A stretch of 64,000 nt of DNA, taken from contig JAPYMA010000475.1 of the NCBI GenBank assembly GCA_035041965.1, positions 19,893 through 83,892 of the forward strand, in the 5' to 3' direction. Source of the DNA: Anisakis pegreffii (Eukaryota; Nematoda; Chromadorea; Rhabditida; Anisakidae). The first letter of the stretch is position 1; every line of letters begins with the position of its first letter. The notes under the pieces are model-generated. The model had not been told where the DNA came from. It saw only the letters and a list, made by a program, of their open reading frames with translations, and did not search any database. Shown here piece after piece: positions 40,001-59,891 of the stretch. Made by a program: the position numbers and the translations under genes.

Positions 40001-40318
40001 CGGTGGTTCCCACCCGGGGAGGGGATGGGGGAGGGGGAGAAATTACATTTTATCTTTAATGCATTAAACTAGGCGAGGGTAGATTTCGATGCACGTATGT
40101 GAATAAAATAAGCGAGGATGGACATATGTTTGAAAAGGCTAGACCGTATTCTGGTGGTGTACACACATCCAAACTACAGACACTCACTGTAGTGGATGAG
40201 AGATAGGAAGTGGATGTTGTGGGGAATGTGAGAACATTTTAACGATTGTTGTAGGGGGTACGAGGACACCTTAAAAATTTTAAGGGGTGCAGGCGAAGAA
40301 AAAGCTTGGAAACCACTG
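40001..40318. mobile_element. hAT-like MITE, ~318 bp
   Basis: The left end is CGGTGGTTCCCACC and the right end, read inward, is CAGTGGTTTCCAAGC. Flanking 8-mers ATTTGAGA and ATTTAATG match at five of eight positions, so a duplication is possible but weak. Internally it shares the GTACGAGGACACCTT block with 35612-35768. It also shares a longer stretch (AGCGAGGATGGAC, TTGAAAAGGCTAGA, ACTACAGACACTCACTGTA) with the inverted copy at 58680-58868. The left end is extremely G-rich. Confidence 0.65.
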
Positions 40319-41101
40319 ATTTAATGGCAACGCTGTGCGTCATGTTCATAAGATGTTCGGTCTTTGCGATGTATTGTTCATTGTAACGTATATCCGTTCG
40401 TTTAACGGGCAAACTTTATGTATCTCTTACTGTACAGTGACAGTCTCACTTATGTTCAAATTCCACGTTTCCATAGTTCTTTCTGTTTTTGTTAATGATT
40501 TATGATGGGGCTGTTGGGTACGGGTTTATTTTGTGAGCATTATCGAACTGATTGTAGTGGGGGTTATAATTTCAAACTGAAACAGATTAAAACAAAATTT
40601 TGCATTAAGATTCTGATTCACACTTGAACTGCGTGGTATGGCAAGCGAAAGTATTCGACGATTTTTCAGTTTTCTGCTGATTGGTTCATTTTTCATCGCT
40701 CACTTTTCGCTTGAGTAGATTTCGGTACATCGATACACTCTGCGGTATCTCATTCCGTTTTTCACTGAATTTGGTTGCGATAGGGAAGGGGAGAGGGGAG
40801 AAGGGGACGAGAATAGAATAGTTCGTGTCTGATCTTGTTGATAACTTACTTACGTTAGTCATAGAGATGAAAGAAGGCCATGTGTTTTTCAAATTTCACA
40901 TGGCTAATATTACTATATGAGGGAGATTTTAAAATGATGCTGATAGTATAATGAGTAGATGTTTCATAAATGATTAGAATTATTATATAGTCGTTGCTGT
41001 TTGGATGTTAATGCGTAAAATGTGATATTATTTCATTTTGTGCTGTTCAGACGTTCAAAGTAGCGGTGTTCGAGCTGTCGAGAACGAGACGATTATTTTA
41101 G
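40319..41101. other. intergenic, G-rich patch at 40783-40806
   Basis: No supported gene. Contains a run of four G tracts at 40783-40806 that fits a G-quadruplex motif. Confidence 0.4.
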
Positions 41102-43064
41102 AACAATATAGCCATCGAAAATGATGCTTCGTCACTAGACAGTGAACATATCTTCAACACGGACTTCAGATCGTTTGAATGTTAGTAGCTTACATGAATT
41201 TTCCTCCTGATAATTTTTTTTGCGTTCAAACATTGTCGCGTATTTAACTAACAGTCATGTTCACAAAATTCACCAATCTTAATATCAGATACTCTCTGCA
41301 GCAGATTAATTGTTCTTGCATTCGTTTGTTGAACGAATTAGCAGTGTACATTATCGTGACTTTGAGCATGAGTTTTCGTATGATGGAAGTTAAGCCGAAA
41401 TGACTGTTTCGATGTTGATATTGCTTTATCATTCTACTTCAATCAAAAGCACCACATCCTATCAGCATCATGTTCTTACACATGACGATCCTCCGAGTTT
41501 TGATCCCTGGTACTAAAATTCTCAGCGCGAGCTAATAGTTAATGCATGTAGTCCATGCTTCCGAGAATTTATTTGTAGAAAAAAGGGTGAACAGAACGAA
41601 TTCTTATTGTTTATTATCATGTTCATTCTTAAACAATGTTAACAGATCAATAAGTTGTACACAAAGAATTATTTTCATAAAGCTAAGGAAAGAAATTGAA
41701 TGGATTGCGAATAAACGAATCAAAGCACTAATGTTGTCTACATTACTTGAAGACACAGATTCGGATTAATTTTTGTTATAAAGCAAACACTATGAAATAG
41801 GTTTACGGTGTGTTGAATCAGTGTGTTATTCATTTAGGGAATAAACGTTTTGAATTGGTTTTAACGCAACGCGTAATGCACTGCGAAAAGCTGCTGCTGG
41901 TTAATTTTGATCTTAATGGTAGCATACATGGTTCAGCGCTAGTATTTTTAAATGCAAACAGTAGAAAGAGTTAATGCATTCAATAAAATGAAAAAAAAAG
42001 GAATCATGTTTCTTAAAATGTATGAATAGAGTCGTTTTGAATGATTGTGAGTTATTTTAAATCTTCTGTGATCATTCATTGAATTGATTTGTTCGGTGAA
42101 CAGTTACACATAATTACACCTTAGCATTACATTGCTTGTTATCAATCGTTCAGCAAATCGTTATCACTCTTCCGGAATTCTTTATCCAACAAAAGCAGTG
42201 GTGCACTTAATTATGTTTTGTTTGCTAAATGTGAAGTGAGCTTGAGCTGTAGTAGAACTTTACAATCGTGTCATATTCCATCCTTTCATGACTGCATTGC
42301 TTTGTTATCTGTGATCGTTATTTATAAACATTCTATTTTCACTCTTTATTTTATCGGTTGTTTGAATTGAATAAAGTTTAAAAACCTACAGAAATTTATT
42401 GAAAAGAGAAAATTAATCGTTTTCGTTTGTGAGAAGACCTGTTGAGTAGAAATTATTCTGCGATTGTCCAAATTGAAAGCAATAAAAAGTTTTAGAAGTC
42501 ATTGCATTATTACTTGTGAATTGGCTTCTTCAGCATCAATTTTATTCTGGCTGATGAATTAAATTTTTTCATGACCACATTCTGCTTTTTTCAACCATGA
42601 AAATGCGTCAATTATTTTATCCTTATGCGAATCCCATTAGCTTCTGATCGATCTCTTTCTCTTTACCAACTAAATGTATTTGTTCAGGTTGCATTGATTC
42701 AGAATAAATGAGCTGTAGCGCTTTCAATCAATTTTCCATGCATTCACACGTAGGAATTGACCACAATTGCAAGCAGCATTTAATGAATCCTGATCGAATT
42801 GCACTTTTATCCGATAATATTGACATACCGTTGCTGCCGAATACTGATCGATCGCAACACACAATTTTGAAATATATTTATAATATTTTCCTTTTCTATG
42901 AAAAATTTTTGTGATTATTAATAATGTATGTAATTAGCTCATTTCCACTTTCATTGCGATGGAATGAATTGCCTTTAGCGTTAAAATGCATGGAGAATAA
43001 CAAATTTAATCATCTCGCAATCGATATATTTGATCGTTACATTAATGCGTCACCTCATTAACAA
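41102..43064 (+). CDS. scattered coding-like exons, unrecognised
   Basis: Possible exons are 41102-41180 (after ATTTTAG, reads NDASSLDSEHIFNTDF, donor GTTAGT) and 41838-41899 (after CATTTAG, reads KRFELVLTQRVMHCEKLLL, donor GTTAAT). Also possible are 41670-41769 (LRKEIEWIANKRIK, ending EDTDSD and a stop), 42708-42850 and about 42950-43064 (WNELPLALKCMENN, ending in a stop). They do not join into a single consistent model, and chance open frames are expected in a region this long. They may be upstream exons of the better-supported pair at 44821-45244. No family is recognised. Confidence 0.2.
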
Positions 43065-44820
43065 ATGCATTAAAACATTGAAGATCATCCATTTGACAAG
43101 CGACGAAATGAAAAAGTTCGATGAGTAAAGGTTGACAGCTTTTGAGGTGTGAATGTATGGATATTATTTATGCTGGGTGGAACATTTCTGATAATTCATA
43201 TATGCATGAATGACTTTCATCAAATCATTGTTTTGCAACACTTTATAGTCCTTTCATTTTATTGTTCTCTTCAATCTTCTTTATCGTTACTTCCAATTAT
43301 TTCGATGAAATGAGTGAATGAACTATTCAAAATTGTTTGTCGTGAAGCAAACGTTTATGTTTGTATATATTGTCAGGTAAACCCACAAAAAAGCTTTTAT
43401 TAAGTTGAATTAAAAGCGTAATTTTTGATGAGTGATAATAAAATGTTACTTAATTGAGCTACTTCTCAGGACCGATGCTGATTAAATGACTTGAATGTGA
43501 ATGTTGACCACGAAGATTTAAGATATGCAACACTTTTAATTTGTTCTTTCTTTGACATGTCGTATATGCAATTATCGTTTATTAGGTATGCTTTTGCCTA
43601 AGATGCATACATTAAATCACAACAAGACACTTACTTAATTTTCCATCGTCATCTATCCTTCTCTCGTTCAATCACTTTCGACTCGACATCAACAATATCA
43701 CCATCCTACATAATATATTCGTATCTGTATGTGCTTTTTTTCCTGCAGACTTCTTAGTTACTGAAAATCGATTTCAACAAAAATTATACTCTTTATAATT
43801 TATCGGCTTGCTCATGATGTCTTTCAGCTGATTTATCGTCAAGCACGTTCGGACGCGGAATAAGTTGTTGCAATTAGATGTTTAAAATCAGTTATGCGCA
43901 GTATTCACCTTACAAATATGACTTTATTCTTCCACAAATACACTCTCACGTTACGCTTCCCAAGCATATCTGTCCTATTTCCACAGAAGATTGTTCATGA
44001 CTTCGAAATATTCTTTTACAGTTGTTTCGAAAGGTCCGACATTGCTGTCTATAACTTTCCTGGAATTTATTGTCTTTGATTTCCCTGGAAACCGCTTTCT
44101 GTCATTTTCACTTTGCACTCATTTTTCGGCGTTTAAATTCGTTTTTATGATTTTCGCCTCTTTCATGTAGAGCTAGATGCTGCTCTTTGCTCGAATCATT
44201 CTAATCTCTTAATCTTTGACAAGTTATGTCTTTTTGATGATGCATTCGGATATGTCGCATATTAGCAGATTTTATTTAATAAAGCATAGCATTTCATTAG
44301 CATGTGTATCATACCACACCATTTCCCCGATTGCGTTTCGTTCTCTTGTGATTAAACTAAACAATTTATTCCCACCATCATCGTATTTACTTAGAGTTAT
44401 GTCAAGCTGGCCTCAGTTTCAGTTAATTGTTCGAAAGATGTGTGTTTTGCTATCAGCTCTCTGCCACTCTACTCGTCATCCATCTAGTCTATGACTTCCT
44501 TAAAATACTTTTTTTGGTTAATATATGCATATAAATTTGATCATTTAATAGATGAGAAATGTTCCTCAAATTACTGAATTTTTGCTTGGTCAAATTACAA
44601 TTGGAATGATGAAGCTGTGGTTTGCATTGCATTAGTGATCATTTACTCAGCTGTTTTTTTGTGACGCTTATTTCAATGATTTGCTCATAAGTTTTACTGA
44701 TGGATACTGTATTCGTGTTCAGCTTTCTTCGTATGTCGATGAGAACGACTTTATTTGCGCATTTCTGTTTCGCATCTCTAAATTGAAACCATGCTAACGA
44801 TTAGTAACCATGTTTGCAAG
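43065..44820. other. no gene seen, possible intron(s)
   Basis: AT-rich. A few short open stretches follow acceptors (for example at 43749 and 43828), but I could not link them. Confidence 0.3.
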
Positions 44821-45244
44821 TATAAATGATTTACAACAACTCATAGCAACAAATGCCATCTGCTACAATAAATTCATTCAAAAGTTTCGAACGAACTATC
44901 AAGTGGATCTTGAAATCACCTTGACCGTGAACGTGAAATATGCATTTTGTTGTCCCATTCTCTTACTGTTCGATATTCACTATATTTTCGATTAAATGTT
45001 CTCGTAGCTTTGGTATATGCTACAGAATCCTAGAAATTCAATCCGTTTCTACTAAAGAATCTTTCAGCACATAACGATTGTACCAGGTTTTCTAGTAAAA
45101 TTTCTAATAAAATCAGTGGAAAGTATTGAATTGTTCGATGTTCGTATTGCCGACGAAAGTGAACGAAGACTCGTAATTGCGAATGAAAAAACCATATACT
45201 TGTATGAGCCATATGAATGCGTTCGGAGAGTTTTGCGAAAATAG
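44821..45244 (+). CDS. last two exons of an unrecognised gene
   Basis: The first segment (44821 to 44926 or 44932) follows TTTGCAAG and reads INDLQQLIATNAICYNKFI then QKFRTNYQVDLEITLT, ending in phase 0 at a GTGAAC or GTGAAA donor. The second (45068-45244) follows TCTTTCAG. It reads ITIVPGFLVKFLIKSVE, then ELFDVRIADESERRLVIAN, and ends YECVRRVLRK with a stop. The intron is about 135-140 bp, and AATAAA lies about 20 bp after the stop. Alternating hydrophobic residues suggest a beta-rich fold. I do not recognise it. The antisense frame at 45030-45212 is a shadow of this one. Confidence 0.42.
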
Positions 45245-47374
45245 TAATGAGAACAATAGTTATAGTAATAAACAGTCATAAGAGCAGCAGTATATTAACT
45301 ACAAATGATTCACTTATTCTGATATGTATACAATTAAAAAATATTTAAATTTCAAATTATCGCGTTGATCATTCGTAGCCTTTTATATAGGATCTCTGGG
45401 CGATCGGTTTGCTAGTGTTGAGGCGAGGCCGTATTACATATTATCGTTTTGTAATCGTCTTTCGTCCACAATTATTCCTCGGCTTATTATCATTATTGTC
45501 AGCATTCTTTTTTCGTCTGTTGCTTTGATGAAATTTTTAATGATTGTTTACAGTACTTGCGTATCATCTTCGTGGTCTTCTTCATTATAAGTAGTAAAGT
45601 AATGGTTACCAGACTGTGAATTAACAATTTGATACTCTGTTCTGCAATAAATGGATGAACGGCCATGACTGAGAGGGTATCTGAGGTCTTATGAAACTAT
45701 TGACAAAATTTCAGGTTATTATTTATGTAAAGTCCTGAATTTCTACTGAAATAAACAAAAAATTTATGCAGTTATCACTAATATAAAAAGCTGTGATCTG
45801 CTCCCAAATCGAGTTATCACGATTCTTGTAGCTCTTTCAATTTCATAGGCAGTTGATCGAGAAATATCACATTTTCTTGAAAGTCTACTTCTATTCATAC
45901 TGCTATGATGTTTCCGTCGCTCGTCTTTGCAGCATACATCAGCTGTATGTAAATCATCAACGAAAATGTTTCTTTTTGCATGTCAGATGTGTAGAAATCA
46001 AACAGAAGTGATGAAGCTATAGTTCCATGAGATGAATCTTCATCCAAATTTCGATAGCTTACCGTCTCATTCCCTACAGATAGGCGTATATTTTTTCCAT
46101 TGAACAGCTGTGTAACAATCTTTTTATATTTTTTAACAAAAGCGAAAAAGGAAATAATCGAAGCAGAAAAAGGGAAAATATTTATGGCGAATTATAACGC
46201 GATTTTGCTCGTACTTCATCTGTCTATATGTACGTTCATATAAATGTGTATATGTTGTATATTCAGTGAAAGAAATGACGAAGGGAAGTGCGAATTGAAA
46301 GCTTGAAAAAAGCAATAATGATAGTGATTAGTCCGTGAAATCGTGTGCTGCTTGATCATGAATTATGTATCGTTTCTGTATTCAGCTTCTCATTTAACTA
46401 TTAATTTCTATTACTTTCGTATATCGAATCGTGCATTCATTTAATTTTTCAAGAAATTCGAATATTTTTCATTGCCTAGCTTATTATTATTCCGAGAGCA
46501 CATCGAATAAGATATAATCGCGGAAGAGATTGAAAATAAAACTGGAACGATTGAAGAGATTACAAAATTGATTCTCGAATGGGTTGTGATTGATGACGTT
46601 ACAAGTGATACGTGGAAGTGCTATTGCATTTGGAATATTCAACGTAAATTATACTAGTCAACAGTTATCACTGTTCATTTAATGGTATTTCACGTATAGA
46701 TTCGTATCGAGTTCAAATTATTGTTGCTATTATTTTCAGTATTACTTTTTAAATGGTTATCAGAAGTTTTTGATTTCATTACTATGGTGATGAATAGAAG
46801 AGTACATTGATAATAGGAGATGCTTCATTCATAAATTCGCGATGTTCTAATCTAAGCGTTCTAATCAATTTTGTCACTGAATTAGAATAACGCTAACGCT
46901 GTGTGCTGTTCAGGAATCGCATTTTGCATACACATTATGAGACTGTTCAGTTGATTCATATGAATGAATATATGCAACTTTTTAAATGAACGTTTAGATT
47001 TTGTATTGTACCAGTTGTGAAACGTTTACGTTTCTAGTTGCACTCAATAAATTATAGTCATTGCAATGGTTTGTTTTCCATATTTTTTTTTGTTCATGCA
47101 GATCCTAGGATCTTTGTGATTTGCTCTGTTTAGTACTTGTGCTCTGTATGAAAGAAATGGTTTTACCATTGTTTTTCTTAAATAGGCACCGTACTTTTTT
47201 CAGTGTTTTGATTAAAAATCTAAATTTGATTGTTAAAAATGAATTTTTTTCATTTTTCATTGCTCTTTTTTCTGATTGAAAAATGTCAAAGAGCATTCTC
47301 AGGACGAACGAAGTTGTGTTGTGAACAGTGCTGCTGATAAAAACATCCATAAAGGGGATACAATCAACGATAAT
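45245..47374. other. intergenic, SPCA upstream region
   Basis: No supported gene. An AATAAA near 45265 probably serves the gene ending at 45244. The SPCA promoter and any first non-coding exon must lie here. Confidence 0.4.
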
Positions 47375-55096
<7,722 letters not shown>

Positions 55097-57914
55097 TTGG
55101 ATTATTATTTCTCTCTCGTCTCTCATTCACTAATTATCATATCTGTGTAGTCTCGTAAAAGAGAAAAGCGCAACTTTGAGTGTCTAAATTACTCTGTAAT
55201 TCGTTTTTTTGAAAGTTTGCTCTCATTTTTCATAATAACAGTCTGTCGCTGGTCGTAGCTGATAAGATTGTTAGTTTCTTGAAACAGTCGAGTTTTATTC
55301 TCATGCATTCACTTCTTGAATAATTTGCTTTTGCAATTCTTTTGATTATGGTTTTTGTCGTTTTGGGCTCTTTCAAATGCAGTTTTCATTTTGGTGTTCT
55401 TGCCTTTACCTGTACTCGTTTTATTTCAAGAAATCTTGGCATGTTAAACAGTGATTCCTTACTGAACTTATTATTCATGATGGTCGATTTGGTAGGGCCC
55501 GAGTCCTGGTTGATTACTGTTTCGGTCAGAATTTGTTTTCAGCATCTTTTGGGGTCTTAACTATAGAGTAGACTCATATATGTATGTGTATGTAAATGCG
55601 TACATCTTTTTGTTGGATCCTCTCTTCGATTTGCTATTTTGTAACGCTGAAGCGCTTTTGGTAAGATAACCTGTCCATCATTTATTTGTGCGCAACGATT
55701 GCTGCCATCTGCTATTCATAAGTTCTGTTATCTTCTATTTCTTGCTATCTTTACATGTCCCAGATTGTGTTGTTGTTGTGTACAATTGATATGATTATGA
55801 TTTTATCTAACCAAATTGTTCAGTCCTAATTAGACATTCATTTAAACAATCCATCACTATTAATTCGCTGCTTCAGTTTCATTTTCAAACTTATTGGTGA
55901 TTTTACTTCACGCTTTATTGTTGTAATATGAATAACATCTGAAAGGAACTTCATAGTCATCATCTTTAGTAGATTAGAGTAAGTTCAAGTCAAAAATATG
56001 AAAATAATTACTTCATATTTTCATAATTTTCGATGTGTTATTTCATATTAATAATATGGTGCATCTGTATGGTGGGAATGAACAGATACGAATTGAATTC
56101 TTGCATTAGGCTTGAAATATCTATAGTGAGCGTATTTAAATTCTTTATGTATCTATAGGTGTTGGAATTGATTTGTATAAGTCGAAAATTTGTTGACGAT
56201 CTTTTTCGCGATACTTGTCAAAATTACTATCACACTTCTCATATAGCTTCTTGTCTGATATTGTGATTGATTGAATAGAAATATTACGGGTTTTAGCCAG
56301 TGTTTCGGGTTTTACTTATCAAAGAGATTTTATCAATGGTACTGGAAGTGTTAGTTTTTTTGCGCTTGACAAACGTTGTTTTCCAAATTCGTACCCGTTC
56401 AAGCGAGTGGTTAGATCAGATCATTGGTGATACTCGCGTTATATGATGTTACTGTTGAATGTTAATTGTTTGGAATCGCATATTTGTATTGCCAAAGAAT
56501 ATTTATTTGATCCATTACTGTTTCATGTTATATCTTCTATTGTTTCACGGTATTAGTATTATTTGATGTATTGTAATGTGAATAACATTTATCAAATGAT
56601 CATTATTGGTGCTTTTCAAATATATGCATCTGATTGTGCACAAGTGCAGCCCCTTCGAAATCGAAATGATTTTATGTCATAGCCTCTGAGGCTGAGACTG
56701 TCAAAAGGAACCCATGATTTGCAGTTACGCGTGGGTAAAGAAAAGATAAAAACAGCATTCAAATCATGTAATTACACAATAAACACCAATGCATAATTAT
56801 ACAATTCCGAGTTATAACAATTCAGTTTGATTAAAACAGCACTTAGAGTGGCTTTGTGCCAGTTCATTGCATGCTTCATCTGATCCAGAAATATTAGTTT
56901 AGCATAAGATAAAACTGTTACATGAGTATGACAACAAATGTAAAAATTGTTATTAATGCAGCAGAAACTTGTCCTTGTAATAATTGTTTCAATGGTTTGA
57001 TAGTTTGACGATGCTGTCGAAAAAGCGAAGGACGTTTCGTTAGAGAACGAACGATATTATGTGGTACCAGCATGAATGTTGTTTTCTTGAAACGGTTACA
57101 TGTTTCTACTGGATGGTGCCATTCCGTGGATGATCTTTTGGGGAGATTATTTTCGAATTTGAAAACGAATTTAGATCGCATCGTGACAATAGTTACATTA
57201 TTGTCGAAACTCACCTTATTAGTTCCCTATGATCTTTGACATTTGCTAAAATATTTAGCATGAAATGGATTTTATTATGGTGCGGTGCGATACTGTCTAC
57301 ATAAATGATCATTAATAACTAATTGAGGTAATCAGGTCTCATGAAACACAAAAAAAACTTTTAAAACTCGTTACATCCGATATGTGCTGGGCGCTAGACA
57401 CTTCAAGCGTTTATCAGTTGATCCAAAAAATTGACCTCTTCCCTGAAGGAGACCATCTTATGGATTAACTCAAATATATTTTGTTTTAGATTTTATGTGA
57501 TGAACTCTGAAAAAAGCATTATACGATACCAATATGTATTTTTGTTCAAAAATTTAACTATACAGATAATACAATAATTCGAGTGTACCGGAAAGTATCA
57601 ACAACGAATTCGAATGAACTGATGAGTCTACAGACGGTTTTGCCGATGCGCTACATATGGGGACTCTAGGTGCAAGGGAACTGAAGACGTTTCAAAGATG
57701 CATCACAGATGCTTTAAGCATGCAAAGTACTCCCACTTATGTTAGACATGACAAATAACACACGATAGTGTAAACATTGCACTTTTCGAATTCCCAAAAT
57801 ATGCAATGAAAGGATCAGATCAAAAGATAAATGCATGAGAAAGGTAACGTCTCTTTATTACCACTTCCTATTCACCACGTACCAATCCTGGTTCTGCATC
57901 TTGAAAGAGCTGAC
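55097..57914. other. intergenic, one weak minus-strand candidate
   Basis: No gene supported on the + strand. The only frame that reads like protein is the minus-strand one at 56918-57181, listed separately. Confidence 0.4.
56918..57181 (-). CDS. possible small tail-anchored protein, unrecognised
   Basis: An uninterrupted frame of 87 residues runs from an ATG (MRSKFVFKFENNLPK). It has a basic, Arg/Lys/His-rich middle (TKRPSLFRQHRQTIKPLK) and a hydrophobic C-terminus (VSAALITIFTFVVILM) that could be a tail anchor. It is single-exon, with no clear acceptor just upstream and no AATAAA close downstream. A chance frame of this length is possible in this region. Confidence 0.22.
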   Translation of the reverse strand: MRSKFVFKFENNLPKRSSTEWHHPVETCNRFKKTTFMLVPHNIVRSLTKRPSLFRQHRQTIKPLKQLLQGQVSAALITIFTFVVILM

Positions 57915-58669
57915 GACCTCAACATTAAAACACCTCAACATTGAAACACCTCAACATTGAAACACCTCAACACTGAAACACCTCAACATTGAAACACCTC
58001 AACACTGAAACACCTCAACATTGAAACACCTCAACACCGAAACACCTCAACATTCACCTCAACATTGAAACACCTCAACATTGAAACACCTCAACACTGA
58101 AACACCTCAACATTGAAACACCTCAACATTGAAACACCTCAACATTGAAACATCTCAACACTGAAACACCTCGACATTGAAACACCTCAACATTGAAACA
58201 CCTCAACACTGCAACACCTCAACATTGAAACACCTCAACACTGAAACACCTCAACATTCACCTCAACATTGAAACACCTCAACACTGAAACACCTCAACA
58301 TTGAAACACCTCAACATTGAAACACCTCAACACTGAAACACCTCAACATTGAAACACCTCAACACTGAAACACCTCAACATTGAAACACCTCAACACTGA
58401 AACACCTCAACATTGAAACATCTCAACACTGAAACACCTCAACATTGAAACACCTCAACACTGAAACACCTCAACATTGAAACACCTCAACACTAAAACA
58501 CCTCAACATTCACCTCAACACTGAAACACCTCAACATTGAAACACCTCAACACTGAAACACCTCAACATTGAAACACCTCAACACTGAAACACCTCAACA
58601 TTGAAACACCTCAACACTAAAACACCTCAACATTCACCTCAACATTGAAACACCACAACATTGAAACAC
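57915..58669. repeat. 16-bp minisatellite, ~47 units, with higher-order pattern
   Basis: The unit is CACCTCAACATTGAAA, alternating with the variant CACCTCAACACTGAAA. A shortened unit (CACCTCAACATT followed directly by CACCTC) recurs near 58050, 58255, 58508 and 58636. This points to expansion of blocks of several units, not only single units. Because 16 is not a multiple of three, it is not a coding repeat. A hAT-like element fragment adjoins its right edge. Confidence 0.92.
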
Positions 58670-58679
58670 TTACAAGACA

Positions 58680-58868
58680 AAACAACAGCCACTCTGTATC
58701 TCTCATCCATTACAGTGAGTGTCTGTAGTGTAGGTAAGTGCATCAGAGTACGTTCTAGCCTTTTCAAAAACACGTGCACTAAAGTCCATCCTCGCTTACT
58801 TTATACACATGTACGCGCTGATTCTCGCACCCTCGGCGGGTACGAGTGACCCAGTTTGAGAAATTCTG
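58680..58868 (-). mobile_element. hAT-like element, partial, inverted, beside the minisatellite
   Basis: Read on the minus strand it starts CAGAATTTCTCAAAC and contains AGCGAGGATGGAC, TTTGAAAAGGCTAGA and ACTACAGACACTCACTGTAA, colinear with 40001-40318. Homology continues up to a CCAC(T)..CTATCTCTCATCC block and stops at the minisatellite. The expected other end was not found cleanly. A weak candidate lies near 57888 on the far side, which would place the minisatellite inside the element. Confidence 0.55.
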
Positions 58869-59891
58869 CGATATAAGAATGTCCGAGAGTCAGTACGGTT
58901 TTGAATCACCAAAAAATTGGAATCAAAATTGAAAATTTGCAAGAAATTAAAAGTGATAAAAAATTAGACAAGTTGTTTGATGATGTAACAACATTTAGTG
59001 CGTTTAAGATCTTTCTTAGAGTATTGCTTGAGAATAATTGCTGAGTTGAACATGTATGTGTGTGTTTGTACGTGGGAGCAAGAGGCTTATGCTCTGCAAT
59101 AAATAATCTTTTTTTGTACGCTCATTTTATTTTTTCGAATTGTTTGTATGTGGCCGTTGTGTTTAAGCTAACACCACGCTGAAATTACATACCACAAAAT
59201 ACACATTGTATTGCAATACGTGTCGCCTAGACATGATGAATCGTTTATTTACCTATATATCTAGCCATTGTTTTAATCATTTCTCATAATTCACCTAAGA
59301 TTTCAAAAGCGTTCATCGCTATATGAGCGTTACGTTGCGGCTTCAGCTGATCGATGCAGATTCATTCGATATAAATCGTTACCTCATCATTATTTCATAG
59401 GAGAAATTAAATGCAAGAAGAATCAAGTTCTTTCAGAGAGACACGATATCTCGACTGATTTTATTTGTGTTCATGTTTTATCAGCAAAATTAAAATTTTA
59501 TGACTGCATGCAATGTATTTATCAGCAAACAATGTATTTAAATTGATTGATAAGTTTCTAGTTCCAGTTTTTTTGATGAAGCTAGTACATATGTCAGTAC
59601 TTAGTATGATTTTATGGTATGCGATTTGAATGTGAAATTTTAATGCGGTTTGATTTGATTCGGTTGTGTGATAAAAGATTTTACTTCAACGAGAACAATA
59701 AATATATTCAATTGTTACGGTGGAACTGAAACTTGAATAGTGTTTTAACATGTTTGAATGTTTTCGGAGATTTTAGGTGGTTTCGAACTACAAACTTTGT
59801 TTGAATAATTTACAACACTTTATTCTGCGATTTTTTCTGGGGAGATGCTAAGTGAGAACGCGAAAAATTGATGTTCATTGCAGTCTTGCTG
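58869..59891. other. intergenic, guanylate kinase upstream region
   Basis: No gene seen. The segment ends at the trans-splice acceptor of the guanylate kinase gene. Confidence 0.4.
59876..59883 (+). promoter_or_regulatory. probable trans-splice acceptor of guanylate kinase
   Basis: CATTGCAG lies 8 bp upstream of the ATG at 59892, in the position typical of nematode SL addition. An in-frame upstream ATG (59868) would add eight residues but would be removed by this splice. Confidence 0.5.

Noticed and set aside
42930..43064. LINE reverse-transcriptase C-terminal fragment
   Set aside because: The RWNELPLALK stretch loosely resembles the end of some non-LTR elements, but there is no upstream polymerase motif and no poly-A tail.
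57915..58669. CRISPR-like array
   Set aside because: The units are contiguous 16-bp repeats without unique spacers, in a eukaryotic context. It is a minisatellite.
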